64,000 bases of DNA from CAVSJR01 sp963728285 (lineage in GTDB: Bacteria; Actinomycetota; UBA4738; HRBIN12), in NCBI GenBank assembly GCA_963728285.1, contig CAVSJR010000003.1, forward strand, positions 186,001 to 250,000. Direction: 5' to 3'. The notes below the pieces were generated by a model, which saw only the letters and a list, made by a program, of their open reading frames with translations, had not been told where the DNA came from and made no database searches. Below are positions 16,190 through 26,579 of the stretch, one piece after another (the stretch's first letter is position 1; every line of letters starts with the position of its first letter). The translations under genes were made by a program, and so were the position numbers.

Positions 16190-18428
16190 CTAGAGCCCGG
16201 GCCGGTAGATGCCCAGCAGCTGGCGCAGCCGGCCTCGATCCCGACGGAGGGCGCGGAACGCCTCCCGCGCCGCCGTCTGTGCCGCCGCCGCATCGTCTCG
16301 GTCGATCCCATCCTTCGCGTACGCCGCACGGGACGCGATCGTCGTCAGCTGCTCCAGGTCTCCGTTCGAGGTGCGCGAGCCGGCTCGCAATCGCTCGCCG
16401 TACTCGCGCATCGTCTCGCCCGCCGATCGCCCGAGTCCGAGATCGGCCGCCCGCGCGGTGAACACGTCGTAGGTCGCGAGCACGATCTCCCGCGGCCGGC
16501 GACCGGCCGACGCCAGCCGCAGGCGGCGGCGGAGGAGCTTCGCGGGGGGCAGCAGGACGGCCCCGAGCAGGGCCAGCGCGGTGAGCCCCAGAAGGACTCG
16601 CCCCGTCGGGAAGCCCGTTCCCGCCTCCCCGGCCTGGGCCGGCACCGCCGTCGCGGGATGCCGAGGGTCCCGTTTGCGAGCCGCGTTCAGGAACCTCCGG
16701 TCCGTTCCGAGCACAGAGCCCCTGACGCCCGACTGCCGCTCGCCGCCCGGGCAGTTTCCGCCCGTGCATCCCTCGCTGATCGGCGACAGATAGGCCTGGG
16801 CGATCGGGTTGGCCTGGCCGGGCGTGGGCTCGAACGCGAGCCATCCGTAGTCGGGGAACCGGACCTCCACCCACGCGTGGGCGTCGGCGCTCGTGACGCT
16901 CCAGGACCCATCGCCCACGGGCGTCCCCGGCGTGAACCCGACGGCGACCCGGGCCGGATACCCCAGCGATCTGAGCAGGACGGCCATCGTGCCCGCGAAC
17001 TGCTGGCAGAAGCCGCGGCGCGTCTTCAGCAGGAAGGCGACCATGGCGTCGGCGTCGATCGTCGGCTCGACGTCGGCGTCGTAGGTGAATCGACGCAGAT
17101 GGTTCTGGACGGCCAGGATCGCCTCGAGATCCGTGGCCGCGCCGGCGGTCCAGCGCCGCGCCGTCTCGGCGATCTCGCCGGGAAGCTCCGGAAGCCGCGC
17201 GTCCCGAGCGCCCGGGCGGAGCTCGGGGATCGCCTCGGCCTGGAGCTGTTCGTAGGAGACGAGCGGATAGTCGGGAGCTGACGTCGTAGGTGTCGCCGGC
17301 TTGGAGCAACTCGGGGGCCACCGCCATCGACAGATCGGGGTCGTATCGATATGCGGACTGCTCGAGATCGATCATCGTCGGAGAGAACGCCGCGGGGATC
17401 CACGGGAAGCGAAGGTCGGCGCCCACGGTCACGTGCTGGTCGAAGGTCGCCGCGTCGGCGGGCTCCCGGTAGTCGATGGGCTGGCCGCTCGGTATGCCCG
17501 GCGCGCTCGACGCATCGAGGTCGGCCGTCGACCAGGTGGTTCCGTCGAAGCTGTCCAGCGCCAGCATCCGCCAGTACGCCGCCCGGTCCGCGCGGACCTC
17601 GAACAGCTCCAGGGGAGTGGTGCGGCTGAGCTGGGCCTTGATGGAGACCAGCGGATCGATCGAGGTGCCGTCGTTGTGGCTCCGCAGGTCGACGAGGCCG
17701 TCGGACCCGAACCCCGGGAGCAGGCCCGGGACGATCAGGGCCGCGAGCACCGTCACCGCGGCGAGCCCGCCCGCCCCGCGGGCCACCAGGGCGCGGGGGC
17801 GTCCGCTCGGGCCGCGCCACGGGCGGAGCGTTCCCCACTGGCGAACGCGCCGAACCGAGTCCACGAGCAGCACGGCGAGCGTGCCCGCGAGGAACAGCGC
17901 GGCGAACCCGAGGCCGCCCTCGCCCTTGAGGGCGGAGTCCGCGAACCCGATCAGCGCGGCGCACGGGATCAGCGCGAGCAGCGGGCTTCCGGCCCTCACC
18001 GCGAGGGCGTGAATGGAGAACGCCGCCGCCCACACCGCCGTCAGGGCCGCGAGGAGCAGCGGCGTCAGCGGGGGCGTCGGCGAGACCTGCTCGCGGGCCT
18101 GGCGCCCGACCTGGTGCAGGGCGTCACCGATCGCCGAGAGCGTGTCTCCGGTCGGCAGTCCGAACCGGACCGTGTCGGGGAAGGCGAGCCACGTGACGGC
18201 GAGGAGGAGCGCCGCTGCGGCCGCCAGGGTCGCCAGCGGCAGGGCCCGGCGCTCCAGGAGCGCGGCAACGGCCGCCGATGCCGCGGCCGCGACGACGAGC
18301 TTCCATGTCGCCTCCGCGCCCACGAACACGCGGCCGAACACCAGCGCGGTCGCGATGGCCAGCGCGGCGACGGCTGCTAGCGAGGAGAGCCGCTCGCGAC
18401 GGAGCGTCGATGCCCGGTCTTCGGCCAT
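16190..18428 (-). CDS. Transglutaminase-like membrane protein (TgpA/DUF3488-DUF4129), frameshifted
   Basis: A 745-residue protein when one base is removed from the GGG at 17273-17275. The N-terminal half has about six membrane helices (for example LAAVAALAIATALVFGRVFV), then an extracytoplasmic domain with YWRMLALDSFDGTTWST, typical of DUF3488. After the shift, YPLVSYEQLQAEAIPELRPG leads into the transglutaminase core: RRGFCQQFAGTMAVLLRSLG (Cys), SADAHAWVEVRF (His) and DYGWLAFEPTPG (Asp). A last membrane helix and a DUF4129-like tail follow. The ATG at 18428 has AAGGA upstream. It overlaps the DUF58 gene by 52 bases and belongs to the MoxR-DUF58-transglutaminase operon. Confidence 0.87.
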
Positions 18429-19616
18429 ACGTCCTTCAGCGATGTCGAGGGCGGGAGAACGATGACCTCCCACCCGGAACGGGACAGTGTCAGCCTTGCC
18501 TGCGACCCTCTGCCCTCCAGCGTCGCCTGGCGCTCCGGCGGGAGGGACGCGGGGTCGACCGGATAGACGAGCACGGCGAGCTTCGGCCCGAAGGCCGAGC
18601 CGGCTCGCACGAGGGAGGGGAGCTCGCCCGGCGTCGGCGGCGCCGTGACGAAGACGAGGCTCGCGTCGGCCGAGGCCCCGGCCCGCAGCCGCGTCAGCGA
18701 CGGGCCGATCCCCCGCGTGTGTTCGTGCGAGAGGCCGGCCAGCGCATCGAGCAGCTGGTCCTCGCTCGCGGGCAGCAGGGGGGTGCCGGCCGTCGCGTAC
18801 CTGATCGAGAACCCGGACCGGGAGAGGAGCACCCCGATCGAGGCGGCGGAGGAGATGCACCGCTCGAATCCGGGCGAGTGAGCCTCTCCGACCGCCGATG
18901 CCCGGGAGTCGACGAAGATCACGGCCGTGCCCCGCCGCGACGACTCGTCCTGGCGGATCATCAGCTCGCCCATGCGGGCGACGCTCGGCCAGTGGATGCG
19001 TCGGAGGTCGTCTCCCTCCTGATACAGGCGCATCGTGTAGAACTCCTCTCCCGTGCGGAAGAGGTTTCGCGACCTCGAGATCCCCGACGCGCTGCCGAAC
19101 GCCGCCCCCTCGGATCCCTCGAGGTCCTCGATCTCCGGGGTGACGACGAGCTCATCGCGATCGGTGAACTCCGAGCGCCGTCGCGTGAGCCCGAACGGGA
19201 TCCGACGCGTCGATGGTGAGCGGCCCGAACGAGAACCGCCCTCGGGCCCTCGGCGTGAACGCGTACGTGACGTGCTGGCGGCTGTGGGCCGGGATGCCCG
19301 TGAGCACGAGCCGGGCCGGGGCGCCGAGCGCCGGCGGGATCCGGTCCTCCACGAGGAGGAACGACGTCGAGGTGGGGGAGAGGTTCTCGACCTCGACGTC
19401 GACCGTGACGCGCCGGCCTGGGGGAACACGGACGTCGGAGATCCGCCGCCTCACCGCGAGTCGCTGCCCCGAGCGCCGGGCGAGGAGGATGGACGCAAGC
19501 GGCAGCAGGACGAGCCCGACCGCGACGATATGGATCGTTGGCGATCCGACGAGTCGCGCCGCGATCCACAACCCGATCCCGGAGCAGAGGACCAGGACGC
19601 CGCGCGGGGACGGCAT
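18377..19616 (-). CDS. DUF58 domain-containing protein, frameshifted
   Basis: A 412-residue protein once one base is removed from GGG 19197-19199. The N-terminal part has two membrane helices (LCSGIGLWIAARLVG, IHIVAVGLVLLPLASILLA) and a beta-rich domain with VPPGRRVTVDVEVENLSP. After the shift PFGLTRRRSEFTDRDELVV leads to the DUF58 signature YQEGDDLRRIHWPSVARMGE and the vWA-like segment TAVIFVDSRAS. The start codon shares one base with the moxR stop (TGATG). The family works with MoxR ATPases, and the downstream transglutaminase protein completes the usual trio. The cellular role is unproven. Confidence 0.87.
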
Positions 19617-20590
19617 CAGGTCTTCCGCGTCACCGGCACGGGCGTCTGCAGGAGGAGCTCGGACAGGATCGCCTCGTTCGACCTGCCGCTCATCACGGCG
19701 TCCGCCGTGACGATGAGTCGATGGGCGAGGACGGGGACGGCAAGGTCCTTGACGTCCTCCGGCGTGACGTAGTCACGCCGCTGGCACGCGGCGAGCGCGC
19801 GAGACGCCCGCATGAGCAGCAGGGATGCGCGCGGGCTGGCGCCGAGATAGACGTCGGAGTGCCGTCGCGTCGACTCGATCAGGTCGACGATGTAGCGGCG
19901 AACCGTCGGCGCGACGTGAACGAGCTGCGTCTGCCGCACCATCTCGGCGACCGTCGTCGCGTCCGCGACGGGCCCGATGTCGTCGAGGGTGGGCCCGGAT
20001 CCTTGGGTCGACAGGATGTCGGCCTCGACCTCGGGCGAGGGATACCCGATCGCGAGTCGCAGCATGAACCGGTCCAGCTGGGCCTCGGGCAGCGGATACG
20101 TGCCCTCGTGCTCGATCGGATTCTGCGTCGCGATGACCATGAACGGCGTGCCCAGCTGGTAGGTCTCCGCGTCGATCGTCACCTGACGCTCCTCCATGCT
20201 CTCGAGCAGCGCCGACTGGGTCTTCGGGCTCGCCCTGTTGATCTCATCGGCGAGCACGATGTTGGCGAAGATCGCGCCGGGGCGGAACTCGAAGTCGCCC
20301 CGCTCCTGATTGAAGACGTTGACGCCCGTGACGTCGCTGGGAAGCAGATCGGGGGTGAACTGAATGCGCCGGAACGAGCAGTCCACCGACCGCGCGATGG
20401 CCTTGGCGAGCATGGTCTTGCCGACGCCGGGCACGTCCTCGATGAGCACGTGGCCCTCCGCCATGAGCCCCACGAGGGCGAGCCGTATCTCCCGGCTCTT
20501 GCCCTGGACGATGCGTTCGACGTTCGCCTCGATCCGTTCGAAGCGCTTCGCGAACAGCTGCCACTCCGTGGGGTCGTCGATTGCCTCCAC
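19616..20590 (-). CDS. MoxR family AAA+ ATPase
   Basis: A 324-aa AAA+ ATPase. The Walker A is EDVPGVGKTMLAKAIA, Walker B IVLADEINRASPKTQSALLE, and sensor 1 FMVIATQNPIEHEGTYPLPE. The C-terminal lid carries GASPRASLLLMRASRALAA, diagnostic for the MoxR/RavA group. The GTG at 20590 has a strong GGGAGGTGAC upstream. It heads an operon with DUF58 and the transglutaminase-like protein. MoxR proteins act as chaperone-like ATPases for cofactor insertion or complex assembly, often with vWA-domain partners; the client here is not known. Confidence 0.93.
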   Translation of the reverse strand: MEAIDDPTEWQLFAKRFERIEANVERIVQGKSREIRLALVGLMAEGHVLIEDVPGVGKTMLAKAIARSVDCSFRRIQFTPDLLPSDVTGVNVFNQERGDFEFRPGAIFANIVLADEINRASPKTQSALLESMEERQVTIDAETYQLGTPFMVIATQNPIEHEGTYPLPEAQLDRFMLRLAIGYPSPEVEADILSTQGSGPTLDDIGPVADATTVAEMVRQTQLVHVAPTVRRYIVDLIESTRRHSDVYLGASPRASLLLMRASRALAACQRRDYVTPEDVKDLAVPVLAHRLIVTADAVMSGRSNEAILSELLLQTPVPVTRKT

Positions 20591-21038
20591 GTCACCTCCC
20601 GGCCTGGGGTTGCACCATCTTACCGGCGAGCCGCGAAAAACGGTCCCCCCGATCTACCCGCGACCCGCCGGCTTGGTTCCTCCACGCTCGGGCCAGACAA
20701 CGCCGGGACTGGCCCCATGCATCTTCGGCGTAGGGATGGCGTAGATATGGTGCACGTGCGGCGTAGGTGAACCACGGTTTTAGACGCCCGCGTGGGACGC
20801 GTGCAAAGGATCGACCGCGTGGACGGGCGGCCCGGGCGTGGATCCACCCTCGGCGCCCGATCGACTCGGTTGCCGACACTCCGCTCCCGCCGAATGGAGG
20901 CGATCGGCTCCTTCGCTCCTCACACCCTTGTCCCTCACACCCTGCCGACGCCCTCGTCCCACGGACCGGCTCGGGGCCTTTCGTCCGGGCCGGGGAGAGA
21001 GCGAGGGGCGGCCCTCCCACCCAGGGTAAGTTGTCCTC
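20591..21038. other. Gene-free region between divergent genes
   Basis: No convincing coding frame was found in these 448 bases, which separate the minus-strand moxR operon from the plus-strand cyclase gene. The part nearest moxR is less GC-rich. GGCGTAG(G) occurs three times (20727, 20738, 20760) flanking the palindrome GCACGTGC at 20752-20759. TAAGTT (21027-21032) is a likely -10 for the cyclase, six bases before its GTG. Confidence 0.5.
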
Positions 21039-24000
21039 GTGCGAACCTGCGGGACGTGCGGACGGGAGGCGCCGGAGGACTTCTCGTTCTGCCCGGCATG
21101 CGGCACCCCGCTCTCATCCGACGCCGGGGCCGGCGACCGGCGGCGCGTGACGATCCTGTTCACCGACATCGTCGGGTCCACCGAGCTCGGCGAGCGGCTC
21201 GACCCGGAGCGGCTCCAGGGCGTGCTTGCTCGCTACTACGAGGCGATGCGCGGGGTGATCGAGCGGCACGGCGGGACGGTCGAGAAGTTCATCGGAGACG
21301 CGGTCATGGCCGTGTTCGGCGTTCCGAGGATCCGGGAGGATGATGCGCTCCGTGCGGTCCGGGCCGCCGCCGAGATGGGGGAGGCGCTGGACGGACTGAA
21401 CGAAGAGCTGCGAACGGCGCACGGCGTCGACATCCACGTGCGCACGGGCGTCAACACGGGCGAGGTCGTCGTGGCGGACCTGGCCCAGGGGACGCTGGCC
21501 GCCGGGGACGCCGTCAACGTGGCGGCGCGGCTCGAGCAGGCGGCGGGGCCGGACGAGATCCTGATCGGGGAGGGCACGTACCGGCTCGTGCGCGACGCTG
21601 TGCTCGCCGAGCCGCTCGACCCGCTCGGGGTGAAGGGGAAGGTGGATCGCCTGACCGCGTTCCGCCTGCAGAAGGTGGACCCGAGGGCCGCCGGGTTCGC
21701 GCGCAGGCTCGACGCGCCGATGGTGGGTCGCCGGCGCGAGCTGTCGTCGTTGTTGGGCGCGTTCGACCGAACGGTTTCCGATCGCTCCTGCCATCTGTTC
21801 ACGGTGCTCGGAGTCGGCGGCGTCGGGAAGTCCCGTCTGCTCGAGGCGTTCGTCGCCGAGCTCGACGATCGCGCGACGGTGTTGCGGGGACGGTGCCTGC
21901 CGTACGGGGACGGCATCACGTTCCTGCCGGTCGTCGAGGCGGTCCGGCAGGCGGCCGGTCTCTCGGGCGGTGGAGACGCCCGAGGAGGCGCGGGAGAGGA
22001 TCGGCGAGCTCGTCGCGGGCCGCGAAGGCGCCGACCGGATCGTGGCCCAGGTCGGCCAGGTCATGGGGATCGCCGGCGAGGAGGCGACGCAGGAGGAGAC
22101 CCTCTGGGCGATCCGCAGGCTCTTCGAGGGGATCGCGGCCGACCGGCCGCTCGTCTACCTGATCGATGACGTGCAGTGGGCGGAGCCCACGCTCCTGGGA
22201 TTGGTCGAACACATCGCGGACTGGTCGGTCGACGCGCCGATCCTGCTGGTGTGCATGGCGCGTCCCGAGCTGCTGGAGCAGCGGCCGGACTGGGGAGGGG
22301 GGAAGCTGAACGCGACCTCGATCTCGCTCGAGCCGTTGTCCGACGACGAGTGCGCGACGTTGGTCGCGAACCTGCTCGCCGTCGACGCCGTCGCTCCGGA
22401 GATTCGCGAGCGAGTCGCCTCACTCGCCGAAGGGCACCCGCTGTTCGCTGAGGAGATGCTCGCGATGCTGGTCGACGAGGGTCGGCTCACGCTGGCGGAC
22501 GGCGTCTGGACCGCCGGGGATCTCGATGACCTGGCGGTGCCGCCTACCACGGCCGCGCTGCTCGCGGCCAGGATCGATCGCCTCGATGCCGAGGACCGAG
22601 AACTGCTCATGCGTGCGAGCGTGATGGGTCAGGTGTTCTACCGCGACGCGCTGGAGCTGCTCGCCGACGGGCTCGACGTCGGCGAGCATCTGGCCTCCCT
22701 CATGCGGAAGCAGTTCGTCCGGCCCGAGCGCTCCGACGTCGGGACGACGGAGGCGCTGGCGTTCCGGCATCTGCTGATCCACGACGCGGCGTACGAGGGC
22801 TTGACGAAGTCGTCGCGAGCAGATCTCCACGAACGGTTCGCCGGGTGGCTGGTCGAGCGCGCTCCCGAGCGGCAGGAGCTGATCGGCTATCACCTCGAGC
22901 GGGCCTACCGATATCTCGAGGAGATCGGATCGCGGCCCGATCACGCGCGCGGGCTCGCCGAACGAGCTGCCGTCTCCCTCAGCTCCGCCGGACAGGGCTC
23001 GTACGGACGAGGGGACATGCCGGCGACCGCCAGCCTCCTCGGTCGCGCGGTTGCGCTCATGTCGACCGACGACCCCGACCTCGTGGTTCGGCTCTCGGAC
23101 CTGGCGTCGGCGCACGCGGAGATGGGGGCGCTGGTCGACGCCAACGCCGCGATCCATCGGGCGATCCAGGTGGCCGAGCGGCGCGGCGACACCGTGGCGG
23201 CCGCCCGGGCCGGCCTGATGGGGGCGCGCATCTCCTACTGGGGCCGACAAACGCCTGAGGAGCAGATGGAGTCCGATCGCCGGGCACGGGACAGCCTGCC
23301 GCTGTTCGAGGAAGCCTCGGACGCCGAGGGGGCTGCGATGGCGTGGACGCTCATCGGCGACTTCGCGTGGGGCCGATGCCAGGCGGCGGAAGCGGGACAC
23401 GCGTGGCGCCGTGCGACCGACCTCTTCCGGCAAGCGGGCAACCGTTGGATGGCCGCCGAGGAGCTCTCCTGGCTCGCCTCGGTCGCGGTCTGGGGCCCGG
23501 CTCCATGTGACGAAGCCATGCGGGCGCTCGAGTCCATGAGCGAGGAGGCACATGGCTCCCCGGTCGCCGCGCTCGAGATCTCGAGTTCGATCGGCGTGGT
23601 CCTGATGATGCAGGGCGCGCTCGACGAGGCGCGCGACCGCATTCTGGCAAATGACCTACGGATGCGAGAGCTGGGCCGGTCGTTGCCGCTCGCCCACGCA
23701 TCGCAGCAGATCGGCTTCCTCGAGCTGCTGTCGGGGAGGGCGGCCGAGGCCGAACGGATCCTCGGTGAAGGCGCGCGTGCGCTCGACGCGATGGGCTCCG
23801 ACGCGGTGGGGATCGTCTCCGCGTTCCACGCGCAGGCGCTCTATGCGCTCGGTCGGTTCGATGAGGCCGACGGAGCAGGTGCGAAGGCGATCCGAGAGGG
23901 TGGCCTCGGGATCTCGGAGAGGGTCATGGGTCTCGGCGTGCGGGCGATGGTCGCCGCCCGCACGGGGGCGTTCGAGGAAGCCGAGCGGCTCGCGCGCGAG

Positions 24001-24207
24001 GGGCTCACCATCATCGACGTGACGGACTTCTTGTGTGACCGTGCCGACGCCCGCGTGGCCCTGGCCGAGGTGCTCGAGCTCGCCGGTCGTACCGAGGATG
24101 CGATCCGGGTCGCCGACGAGGCGCTCGAGCTGTTTCATACGAAAGGGAACGTCACACAGGCGACCGACGTCGGGGCTCGTCTCGACCGCTTGCATGGACG
24201 CGGCTGA
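21039..24207 (+). CDS. Class III adenylate/guanylate cyclase with AAA and TPR-like domains, frameshifted
   Basis: A 1055-residue signalling protein once one base is removed in GGGCGG at 21965-21970. It starts with a zinc ribbon (CGTCG...CPACG). The class III cyclase catalytic domain follows: ILFTDIVGSTELGERL and EKFIGDAVMAVFG give the two metal Asp, and GDAVNVAARLEQAAGPDEIL the transition-state residues. Next is a P-loop ATPase with GVGGVGKSRLLEAF and, after the shift, LVYLIDDVQWAEPTL. The long helical C-terminus has TPR-like repeats. This cyclase-ATPase-TPR layout is common in actinobacteria and mycobacteria. The GTG start has no Shine-Dalgarno but a TAAGTT six bases upstream. The input signal is unknown. 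Confidence 0.88.
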
Positions 24208-24442
24208 CGCGCACCGGGGTCTTCCGCGAGCGGATCCCCGGATGGACTTGAAACCAGCGGCGGAAGGCCGGACCCAGCTACTACGCGAACGCCCCGCGCG
24301 GCCCCTTTTTCGCTACTTCCAGGCGTCCAACGGTTTCGAGCCCGGCACCTCCGCCGCTGCCGCAGCGATTACACCGTTGGGATTCGCCCTGTGCAAGCAC
24401 CTCGGAACATTTATCGCCCGGCTATACTCGCTGAACGCACCT

Positions 24443-24925
24443 ATGGGAAGAGCGCTCGTCCTCAACGCTTCCGATCAGCCGCTCGCGGTGGTAGCGGCGC
24501 AGAGGGCCGTGGTTCTCGTCCTGAAGGACAAGGCCGAAGTCGTGCAGTCCAACGGGATGGTCTTCCACGCGGAGCGGTTCCACATCGAGGCGCCGTCGGT
24601 CGTAAGGCTCCGGTACTTCGTGAAGGTTCCGTACCGAACCCGCGCGCCGCTCACCCGCCGGGCCGTGTTCGCGCGCGACGGCTGGGCGTGCCAATACTGC
24701 GGCAGGACCGCCGAGAACCTCGATCACGTGATCCCCAAGTCGCGCGGCGGGGAGCACAGCTGGGAGAACGTCGTGGCAGCCTGCCGCCGCTGCAACTCGC
24801 GCAAGGAGAACCACCTTCCGCACGACATCGGCCTGAGGCTGCGGCGGCCCCCCTACGTGCCCTCCGACGGCTTCCGCCTCTCGCTCGGCCGGGTCGAACC
24901 CGGCTGGGAGCCGTACCTGGCCTGA
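24443..24925 (+). CDS. HNH endonuclease domain protein
   Basis: A 160-aa protein starting MGRALVLNASDQPLAVVAAQ, typical of the short HNH proteins that precede mraZ in actinobacteria. The C-terminal half has the HNH core with two CxxC pairs: CQYCGRTAENLDHVIPKSRG and WENVVAACRRCNSRKENHLP. The DHVIP His and the later Asn are the catalytic positions. TATACT at 24423-24428 is a good -10 that would give a short leader. It is 182 bases upstream of mraZ. The biological target is unknown; it need not be a restriction enzyme. Confidence 0.87.
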   Translation: MGRALVLNASDQPLAVVAAQRAVVLVLKDKAEVVQSNGMVFHAERFHIEAPSVVRLRYFVKVPYRTRAPLTRRAVFARDGWACQYCGRTAENLDHVIPKSRGGEHSWENVVAACRRCNSRKENHLPHDIGLRLRRPPYVPSDGFRLSLGRVEPGWEPYLA

Positions 24926-25045
24926 TCCTCGTCTCGCCCATCTGAGCGCCGTCTCCCGAGCAAGGCTTGCGTCGGCGCGCGGTCAGCACTGGTTCCAGTC
25001 ATCCCAGCACGCCCACTGTCGGCTGCCCTTTGTCGGTACAGCCGC

Positions 25046-25090
25046 TTGACTGGGTGGAGCAAGGGTGGCATAAAGGTGGAGCTTAGTGGA
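25046..25090 (+). promoter_or_regulatory. mraZ promoter overlapped by four MraZ-type GTGG repeats
   Basis: TTGACT (25046-25051) and CATAAA (25069-25074) are separated by 17 bases. GTGGA, GTGGC, GTGGA and GTGGA begin at 25054, 25065, 25076 and 25086, a 10-11 base period. MraZ is known to bind arrays of short G-rich repeats of this kind upstream of its own gene, so autorepression of the whole division cluster is the likely function. Confidence 0.75.
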
Positions 25091-25107
25091 GGAGAAGGGG
25101 AGGACGC

Positions 25108-25542
25108 GTGGCCGAACTGCTCGGCACGCACAACTACCAGCTCGACCCGAAAGGCAGAATCAGCCTGCCCGGGCGCTTCCGGGAGGCCCTGGCCGATGGC
25201 GCCTATCTGACGCTCGGACAGGACGGCTGCCTGTTCTGCTTCCCCAGGGCCGAGTGGGAGGACCGGAGCAACGAGGTCCGCGCGGCCCCCCTCTCCGACA
25301 CCGAGGGGCGCGCGTACGCGCGCATGTTCTTCGGCAACGCGGAACCCGTCGATCTCGATGCACAGGGTCGGCTCGTGGTCCCGCAGCGCCTTCGACAGCA
25401 GGTTGCGATCGGCAAGGAGGTCGTCGTCGTTGGCGTGCAGGACCGGATGGAGATCTGGGACCGCGAGGCGCACGAGCGCTATCTCGACGCGTTCGGCGGG
25501 GCGTACCAAGCGGGAACGCTCTACCCCCGCCGGCCCGGATAG
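25108..25542 (+). CDS. mraZ: Division/cell wall cluster transcriptional repressor MraZ
   Basis: A 144-aa protein with two AbrB-like halves: LLGTHNYQLDPKGRISLPGR with FREAL, then FGNAEPVDLDAQGRLVVPQR with LRQ. These are the twin SpoVT/AbrB motifs (D-x-K/Q-GR-hxhPxxxR) that assemble into the ring-shaped MraZ DNA-binding oligomer. The GTG at 25108 lies after AAGGGGAGGA. It is the first gene of the division cluster, and its upstream repeats fit autorepression. It is followed by a short membrane-protein gene rather than directly by rsmH. Confidence 0.96.
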   Translation: MAELLGTHNYQLDPKGRISLPGRFREALADGAYLTLGQDGCLFCFPRAEWEDRSNEVRAAPLSDTEGRAYARMFFGNAEPVDLDAQGRLVVPQRLRQQVAIGKEVVVVGVQDRMEIWDREAHERYLDAFGGAYQAGTLYPRRPG

Positions 25543-25601
25543 CCCGCGGAGCGAGCGCAGACGAACGGTCCGCGAGGATCGAGGAGAAGGAGGAGGCGTG
25601 G

Positions 25602-25718
25602 ATGAACGGACCGCTGGTCACCGAGGTGCGACAGAGCCTCACGCTGCTTGGTTCGCTGGCCCTGGCCGTCGGGGTGCCCCTCGGCCTCGGGCTGCTCACC
25701 GTCCGGATCCTCGGCTGA
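25602..25718 (+). CDS. Small single-pass membrane protein between mraZ and rsmH
   Basis: A 38-codon frame, MNGPLVTEVRQSLTLLGSLA followed by a hydrophobic stretch ending LLTVRILG. A purine-rich ribosome site (GGAGAAGGAGGAGG) precedes the ATG at 25602, and the gene ends seven bases before the rsmH start. One membrane helix spans about residues 12-35. The position inside a tight operon and the strong ribosome site support translation. No homologue is recognised; an FtsL-like or regulatory peptide role would be speculation. Confidence 0.65.
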   Translation: MNGPLVTEVRQSLTLLGSLALAVGVPLGLGLLTVRILG

Positions 25719-25724
25719 GCGCTG

Positions 25725-26579
25725 GTGAGCGGAGCCCATGAGCCCGTCATGGTGGACGAGGTGATCCGGTTCCTCGGGGGAAGGGGAACCGTGGTCGACA
25801 TGACGCTCGGGGCCGGAGGCCACGCCGAGGCGCTCCTGGCCGCCGGGGTGGGCCGGGTGATCGGCATCGACCGGGATCCCGAGGCGATCGAGCTGGCCTC
25901 GGCACGGCTCGAGCGCTTCCGCGCGCGGTTCGATGCGCGCCTCGCGACGTTCGCCTCGTTCGATCCGGAGGAGCCGGTCGACGGGGTGCTGTTCGACCTC
26001 GGGGTGTCGTCGATGCAGCTCGACGCCCCCGAACGAGGCTTCAGCTACCGACGACCGGGGCCGCTGGACATGCGGATGGGCCCCGACGCCCGGAGCGCGA
26101 TGGAGCTGGTCAACGAGCTCCCGGAGGACGAGCTCGCGGACCTGATCTTCCAGTACGGAGAGGAGCGGCGGTCCAGGCGGGTCGCCGCAGCGATCGTCCG
26201 AGCCCGCTCGCGAGCGCCGATCACGACGACGGACGAGCTGGCTCGCGTGGTTGCGGGCGCCGTGGGAAGGCGCGCCGGAGGCCCTCATCCGGCGCGTCGT
26301 ACCTTCCAGGCGCTCCGCATCGCGGCCAACCGGGAGCTCGAGGAGCTCACTGCCTCCCTGCCTCAGGCGGTGGGCTTCCTCGCTCCCGGCGGCCGCGTTG
26401 TCGTCATCGCGTATCACTCCCTCGAGGATCGCGTGGTCAAGCGATTCCTCCGGGACGACGAGCGCGTGCGGGCCCTCACGAAGCGACCCCTTCGTCCCTC
26501 CGATGACGAGGTGGGCCACAACGCTCGGGCTCGCAGCGCTCGGCTCCGAGCGGCGGAGCGAACGGGTGAGGCGGCGTGA
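25725..26579 (+). CDS. rsmH: 16S rRNA (cytosine(1402)-N4)-methyltransferase RsmH
   Basis: A 284-aa SAM-dependent methyltransferase. HEPVMVDEVIRFL is the conserved start, VVDMTLGAGGHAEALLAAG the SAM loop, VIGIDRDPEAIELA motif II, and GVLFDLGVSSMQLDAPERGF with SYRRPGPLDMRM the RsmH signature. ARRTFQALRIAANRELEEL and GGRVVVIAYHSLEDRVVKRF complete it. It methylates C1402 in the decoding centre of 16S rRNA. GTG start at 25725. The stop overlaps the GTG proposed for ftsL (GTGA). Confidence 0.96.
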   Translation: MSGAHEPVMVDEVIRFLGGRGTVVDMTLGAGGHAEALLAAGVGRVIGIDRDPEAIELASARLERFRARFDARLATFASFDPEEPVDGVLFDLGVSSMQLDAPERGFSYRRPGPLDMRMGPDARSAMELVNELPEDELADLIFQYGEERRSRRVAAAIVRARSRAPITTTDELARVVAGAVGRRAGGPHPARRTFQALRIAANRELEELTASLPQAVGFLAPGGRVVVIAYHSLEDRVVKRFLRDDERVRALTKRPLRPSDDEVGHNARARSARLRAAERTGEAA

